Shown here one piece after another: positions 59,976 through 64,000 of a DNA stretch of 64,000 bases. The stretch comes from Rhodococcus koreensis (GTDB lineage Bacteria > Actinomycetota > Actinomycetes > Mycobacteriales > Mycobacteriaceae). The notes under the pieces are model-generated. The model did not search any database, was not told the DNA's origin, and was given only the letters and a program-made list of their open reading frames with translations. The DNA lies in the NCBI RefSeq assembly GCF_900105905.1, contig NZ_FNSV01000006.1, forward strand, positions 1 to 64,000, written 5' to 3'. Position 1 is the stretch's first letter; each line of letters opens with the position of its first letter. The position numbers and the translations under genes are program-made.

Positions 59976-62087
59976 ATGGCGCAGCGAGATCCGCTGAAGG
60001 ACTTCCTCGTCGAGCTGTTCGGTCCGGGACCGGGCAGTCGCAACGCTCGCGCCGAGCAGGCGGCCGCGGCGAAGCCCGCCGTCGCCCCCTACCGGACCTT
60101 CGCTCCCATTCCGGTAGCCGCTGCCGGCCTCGCCTTCTACGCACCCGAATTGGCGGAGACCCCCGTCGTCGGCTCGGTCAACGGGATGGGCGAGATCCTT
60201 GCCGCACTCCACGAGCACACGCTGCCGCTCGCACTACTCGGCGCAGCCTGGTCCGCAGTCGACATCGCCCGGTTCCGTGGCCACCGCCAGCGGATGATGC
60301 TTGAGGCTCATACCCGCCAGACCACCCGGCACCTGCCGGTCAAAGTAAGCGTGCCGTTCCCGCCCGGCATCGGCGCGTTGCGGACCGCGAAGATCAAGCT
60401 GCCGCGCGGTGCGATCATCCGCCCGAAGGAGATGGACGAATTCACCGCCGCAGTCCGCGGATCGGCTGGGTCGCGCACTGGGAAGTACACCTACACCGTC
60501 CGCCACGACGCGCACCGCGACCGGATCCTGATTACCCGCAAGCTGACCGAGGCGGACACCCGTTCGGCGCGTCACAAGGCGCTCGAACTGGCACTCAAAG
60601 ACGGCCCGCTCAAGGACCCGGTCGTCACCGTCGACACCCGCGACGAGAACGGTGTCGAGACCGGCTACATGATCACCTTCACCCCCTCGCTCAACAGTGG
60701 GGCACGCGGCTTCCAGGCCAAGGTCGAGGAAGCGCTCGCCTCCCTTGCCGGTGACCACGAGTCGGGCCGTACCTGGGCTACTCACTGGACCCCGTCCGAA
60801 GGGTTCTTGGTGATGCGCCTGCGGGCGCCGCTGCCCACTCGTGTCGATCACCCGCTCGAGCTGGTCGACGAGAACCTGCGGCACCTGCCGTACGCGACCG
60901 GGGCCGCGGACCTGAATCTGTTCTGGGATATCTCGACGAAGTCGAACAAGCCCCATTGCCTCATCGTGGGCCCCACCGGTGGCGGCAAGACCTCGGTGAT
61001 CCGCACCCTGCTCACCGAGGCCGCCCGGCGCGGAATTCCGTTCCTCGGTGTCGATCCGAAGATGATCGAACTCGACGGGCTCGAGGGCTACCCCGGATGC
61101 GCGGCCATCGTCTACGACTATGTCCGTGCAGCGATGCTCGTGCGTGCCCTGCACGCGGAGATGATGGCCCGCAACCACTACGTGCACGTAAGGAAGATCG
61201 AACCGTCCCAGCTGCCGCTGATGATCGCGGTGCTCGACGAGTTCTTCATCCTCTCCGGCAAGTGGCAGCGCCTGGCCAAGACCGCCGACGAGGAGACCCG
61301 CGCGCTGCTCGCCCAGCTGGACCCGCTCGGCGCCTGGGCCGACCTCGCCGTGCTCGCCCGATCGGCCGGCATCCGGCTGCTGCTCGGGGTGCAGCGCCCG
61401 GACGCCTCCCTCTTCGGCGGCGCGTCCGGCAACGCCCGCGACAACTTCGGGACCCGTATGAGCCTGGGCACACTCTCCCAGGACGGTGCACTGATGATGT
61501 GGGGCGACTCCACGGTCGGCCGCGAGGTCGACACCTCCGTTCCCGGCCGCGGCGTGGTCACTTCCCTCGACGGTTCCCCGGTTCCGGCGCAGATGTGGTG
61601 GACCCCGAATGTCGACCCGCACCCGAACAAATGGAACCAACTCTCGGACGAGGAAAGGGCCATAGTGCGAGGGCTGGCCCCGGACCAGGCGCCGACGCTG
61701 CAGTTCTACTCAAAGGAACTGCGTGAATTCGTCGAATCCGAGCGCGCTCTGGCCGCCCGGGCCCGCGAGTACGGCGACGCCCCCGAACCCGTTGCGCTCG
61801 GCGACAGCCCGATCTCTTCGCACCCGGACACCGACGACGATGTAGCCGACGCGATTCCGGCCTCCGCCGTCACCGAGGGGATGGTCATCCTCCTCGACGA
61901 CGACCAGGGCAACGAGGTGCCCGTGACCGTCGACGCGATCACCGTCATGCGCGACAAGGACACCGGCGACGTCGTCGAAACGACTTTGTCCATCAACACC
62001 GGTGGCCGACTCAAAACCAACGTCACCTACGGACCCATCGATGTGGTGTTCCTTCCCGAACCCGACCGGATCCTCACGACCGTCTGA
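59976..62087 (+). CDS. FtsK/TraB-type DNA translocase (conjugation motor)
   Basis: 703 residues from ATG 59976 (GAGAGGAG upstream); the open frame reaches back to 59430 but that part is non-coding. Two weak N-terminal hydrophobic segments (IPVAAAGLAFYAPELA, LPLALLGAAWSAV) precede the P-loop domain: Walker A IVGPTGGGKTSVIRT near residue 330 and Walker B LMIAVLDEFFIL near residue 417, followed by FGTRMSLGT as in FtsK/SpoIIIE/T4CP proteins. It can serve as the coupling protein or as a double-strand DNA pump. Confidence 0.85.
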   Translation: MAQRDPLKDFLVELFGPGPGSRNARAEQAAAAKPAVAPYRTFAPIPVAAAGLAFYAPELAETPVVGSVNGMGEILAALHEHTLPLALLGAAWSAVDIARFRGHRQRMMLEAHTRQTTRHLPVKVSVPFPPGIGALRTAKIKLPRGAIIRPKEMDEFTAAVRGSAGSRTGKYTYTVRHDAHRDRILITRKLTEADTRSARHKALELALKDGPLKDPVVTVDTRDENGVETGYMITFTPSLNSGARGFQAKVEEALASLAGDHESGRTWATHWTPSEGFLVMRLRAPLPTRVDHPLELVDENLRHLPYATGAADLNLFWDISTKSNKPHCLIVGPTGGGKTSVIRTLLTEAARRGIPFLGVDPKMIELDGLEGYPGCAAIVYDYVRAAMLVRALHAEMMARNHYVHVRKIEPSQLPLMIAVLDEFFILSGKWQRLAKTADEETRALLAQLDPLGAWADLAVLARSAGIRLLLGVQRPDASLFGGASGNARDNFGTRMSLGTLSQDGALMMWGDSTVGREVDTSVPGRGVVTSLDGSPVPAQMWWTPNVDPHPNKWNQLSDEERAIVRGLAPDQAPTLQFYSKELREFVESERALAARAREYGDAPEPVALGDSPISSHPDTDDDVADAIPASAVTEGMVILLDDDQGNEVPVTVDAITVMRDKDTGDVVETTLSINTGGRLKTNVTYGPIDVVFLPEPDRILTTV

Positions 62088-62120
62088 CACGCCCACCGGG
62101 CCCCACCGAAAGGAATCGCA

Positions 62121-62324
62121 ATGACCGACAAGACCGACGCCCAGGACATCTGCACAGTCCTCGACCCCACACGCTACGACGAAGCATCCGACACCCGCTC
62201 GCATGCTCCTGACGCTGCCTTCGCCGCAGGAGCACCAGGGATCTCGGGCATGGCCGCCGCAGCGACCCTCGCCGGGGGCGCGATCGGCGGCCTTCTCAGG
62301 CCGATCACCACCCCCCACCTCTGA
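62121..62324 (+). CDS. Small Ala/Gly-rich hypothetical protein
   Basis: 67 residues, GAAAGGA before the ATG, 33 bp after the motor gene. A polar N-terminus is followed by a Gly/Ala hydrophobic segment (GMAAAATLAGGAIGGLLRPI). It may be a small membrane peptide. No family recognised. Confidence 0.5.
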   Translation: MTDKTDAQDICTVLDPTRYDEASDTRSHAPDAAFAAGAPGISGMAAAATLAGGAIGGLLRPITTPHL

Positions 62325-62373
62325 ACCTCACCCGCCGATCCCATCGCACCAACCACGCCAGGAGGACCCAGTC

Positions 62374-62715
62374 ATGAGCCGCCGCATCTCCCAGTCCATC
62401 ACCCCCACCACCGAGGACGTCACGATCCTGCGGGAGCCGTTCGCGACGAAGGGCGGAAACGACCCCGTCATCACCGAACTGCGCAGGGTTCTCAAGGACG
62501 CGGTGCCGACCTGGCTGCCCAAGCTCTCCGACGATCAGGAACTCACCCGCTCCCGGCTCGACGAGTTCAAGGCCGCGGTCACGTTGCGCCGCCAAATCAT
62601 CGAGGTGCTCCCGGACGCCCAGGCACGCACGGACGCGCTCGCCGCTCTCGACAACGCCGACAAGACCGTGGCCGAGATGGACTCCGAGCTGTCCGTCGGC
62701 GCATTCGGCGGGTGA
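62374..62715 (+). CDS. Helical hypothetical protein of the transfer operon
   Basis: 113 residues from ATG 62374 with AGGAGG upstream. Predominantly helical and charged (LSDDQELTRSRLDEFKAAV). It ends VGAFGG five bases before the ParA-like gene. Possibly an accessory DNA-processing or secretion-linked factor; function unknown. Confidence 0.6.
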   Translation: MSRRISQSITPTTEDVTILREPFATKGGNDPVITELRRVLKDAVPTWLPKLSDDQELTRSRLDEFKAAVTLRRQIIEVLPDAQARTDALAALDNADKTVAEMDSELSVGAFGG

Positions 62716-62720
62716 CTTCG

Positions 62721-64000
62721 ATGAACGCATTCACTGTCGAGATCCTCTCGGATACCACCGCGCGTATCGCAGGGACCGACGAGGAGATCGTCGCCACCGA
62801 CGGGAAGCCGATCCACACCCGCATCTACGAATACAGCCAGGCGCGTGCGGTGAAAGCGGGCGGGCCGGTGGAGGTTGCGGTGCAGCGTTCGGGACATTCC
62901 ACCCAGATCACGGTCGCACCCGACGGCACCGCGTCGCGGTCCGCCCCGACCGGACCCATCGAACCGGTGGTGCCCACGGTCTCGGCGACGCCGGAACCGT
63001 ATGAGGACGCCGTTCCCGAGCCGGTCAGTGTCACGGTCGAATCGATCGGCCACTCGGCTCGCCGGGCCCCCGACGAGGGACGCCCGCGCGGCCCCGCAAC
63101 CGGCACGCCCCGCCGGGCGGTGTCGGCGCTGGTGGCGCCCGAGGTCACCCCGGGCGCCGGGGAACCTGCGCGTCTGGGGATGCGCGGCCGGCTCAACGCG
63201 GTCCTCGGTCTCAGCCTTGCTCCGAAGAGGAACTCGGCCGAGATGCGGCTGCGCGCATCCGAAGCGACGATCATCAGCCAGATTCCCGACTTCTCGGTCG
63301 TGACCGTGGCCAACTGCAAGGGTGGGGTCGGCAAGACCCCGTTTGCGGTGGCCCTTGCCCAGACGCTGGCGACCGTGCGCGGCGGCAGCACGGTCGCGTG
63401 CGCGGATCTCGCCGAGATCGGCGGCAGCCTCGCCGATCGGGTCGGTGTTCCTCCGGCCGAGGGGCGCGATGTGGTCGGACTGCTGGCCTCCCACACCGAT
63501 GCCGCGGCCGCGATCCGGCCGTCGGCACTGTCGCGGTATATGACCCGCCAGCCGTCCGGTGAAGACATCGTCGCCGGCCGCCGAGGCGCGGAGTCGGGAC
63601 TGAGCTACGACGACGCCGCGAAACTGGCCGACATCCTCGCCCAGCACCGCGACATCCTCGTCGCCGACACCGGCAACAATCCCCTCGCCGGCAGCTGGCA
63701 GTGGGCGATCTCGGCCGCCAACGTGCTCGTCGTCCCCGTCCCGCTGCGCTTCGACGCCGCCTCGTCCGGCGAACGGTTGCTGCAGCACCTGGCCGCCAAT
63801 GACAGCGACATTCTGCGCCGCACCGTCGTCGTCATCACCGACGGTCCGGGCGACGCGCCGATCGTCGAACACGACGCCGTCGAGGCGTTCTGCGAATACG
63901 CAGTGCCGGTGTTGCGGATGCCCTTCGAGCCGTTGTTCGCCTCTGGTGAACGGATCGTCCCCGCCAGACTCCGCCCCGCCACCACGACGTCGCTGACCGT
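62721..64000 (+). CDS. ParA/MinD-like ATPase of the transfer operon, cut by the right edge
   Basis: Open from ATG 62721 to the window end, at least 426 residues. An N-terminal region of about 190 residues with a Pro-rich linker precedes a P-loop domain: Walker A NCKGGVGKTPFAVALAQ (the usual second Thr is Pro), switch-like VACADLAEIGGSLADR and DILVADTGNNPLAGS. Similar ATPases accompany Gram-positive transfer genes. The Walker A Pro and the Leu-Ala in place of the canonical D-x-D/Q make its ATPase activity worth testing. Confidence 0.75.
   Translation, partial: MNAFTVEILSDTTARIAGTDEEIVATDGKPIHTRIYEYSQARAVKAGGPVEVAVQRSGHSTQITVAPDGTASRSAPTGPIEPVVPTVSATPEPYEDAVPEPVSVTVESIGHSARRAPDEGRPRGPATGTPRRAVSALVAPEVTPGAGEPARLGMRGRLNAVLGLSLAPKRNSAEMRLRASEATIISQIPDFSVVTVANCKGGVGKTPFAVALAQTLATVRGGSTVACADLAEIGGSLADRVGVPPAEGRDVVGLLASHTDAAAAIRPSALSRYMTRQPSGEDIVAGRRGAESGLSYDDAAKLADILAQHRDILVADTGNNPLAGSWQWAISAANVLVVPVPLRFDAASSGERLLQHLAANDSDILRRTVVVITDGPGDAPIVEHDAVEAFCEYAVPVLRMPFEPLFASGERIVPARLRPATTTSLT

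Overview
The window looks like part of a large conjugative plasmid, probably linear, from a high-GC actinobacterium of the Rhodococcus/Nocardia/Gordonia type. Codon use is GC-rich, and stop/start overlaps of the ATGA, GTGA and TGATG kind are frequent. WhiB-like proteins, actinobacterial-type T4SS genes (VirB4-, VirB6- and PrgI-like, FtsK/TraB-type motor), a ParA with a small partner, and neighbours resembling the Tap and Tpg telomere proteins of linear actinobacterial replicons all point the same way. No telomere is visible here, so linearity is an inference.

Layout. 1-13.9 kb is a metabolic block: a frameshifted regulator cut by the left edge, a frameshifted CynX-like MFS transporter, a nitrilase with a convergent XRE-cupin regulator, moaC/moaE and moaA/moaD, then hxlB-hxlA, zwf and gnd-pgi. 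Fixation of formaldehyde by HxlA/HxlB, followed by Pgi, Zwf and Gnd, regenerates ribulose 5-phosphate. The set therefore forms an almost closed formaldehyde-oxidising ribulose monophosphate cycle; only 6-phosphogluconolactonase is missing. 13.9-18.35 kb is a graveyard of LysR, DUF202, group II intron, IS30 and IS3 remnants around an intact SRPBCC/LysR pair. A very large Ser/Thr kinase-ATPase-LuxR regulator follows, then an IS4-type element with perfect terminal inverted repeats and a frameshifted transposase.

23.4-34.3 kb is a plasmid operon (secreted cutinase-like hydrolase, small Cys protein, secreted HNH nuclease, two small proteins) split by a Tn7-like transposon. That element carries only tnsA-tniA-tniB-tniQ. 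Its ends (25441 and 32262) and its 5-bp target duplication TCGGT can be read directly. 34.4-46.6 kb is the replicon core: tpg, tap, a DUF2637 membrane protein, parB, parA, three 110-bp direct repeats, a probable replication initiator with a structured leader and possible antisense RNA, an Ala/Asp-repeat protein and a tightly overlapped wbl operon. The interval 36.84-38.9 kb is strikingly rich in GCAAC/GTTGC.

47-64 kb holds a GAF-like protein, an MBL hydrolase, a lipoprotein and the conjugation genes. A leftward T4SS operon (pilin-like to lipoprotein) and a rightward operon (FtsK/TraB motor to a ParA-like ATPase cut by the right edge) diverge from a 1.2-kb non-coding region full of inverted repeats, a candidate oriT. 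A 23-bp element containing TTATCCACA lies about 80-110 bp upstream of both transfer operons. Its 17-bp core recurs upstream of the secreted hydrolase 25 kb away, suggesting that the hydrolase operon belongs to the transfer regulon. All family assignments were made by eye from translated sequence; no database search was run.
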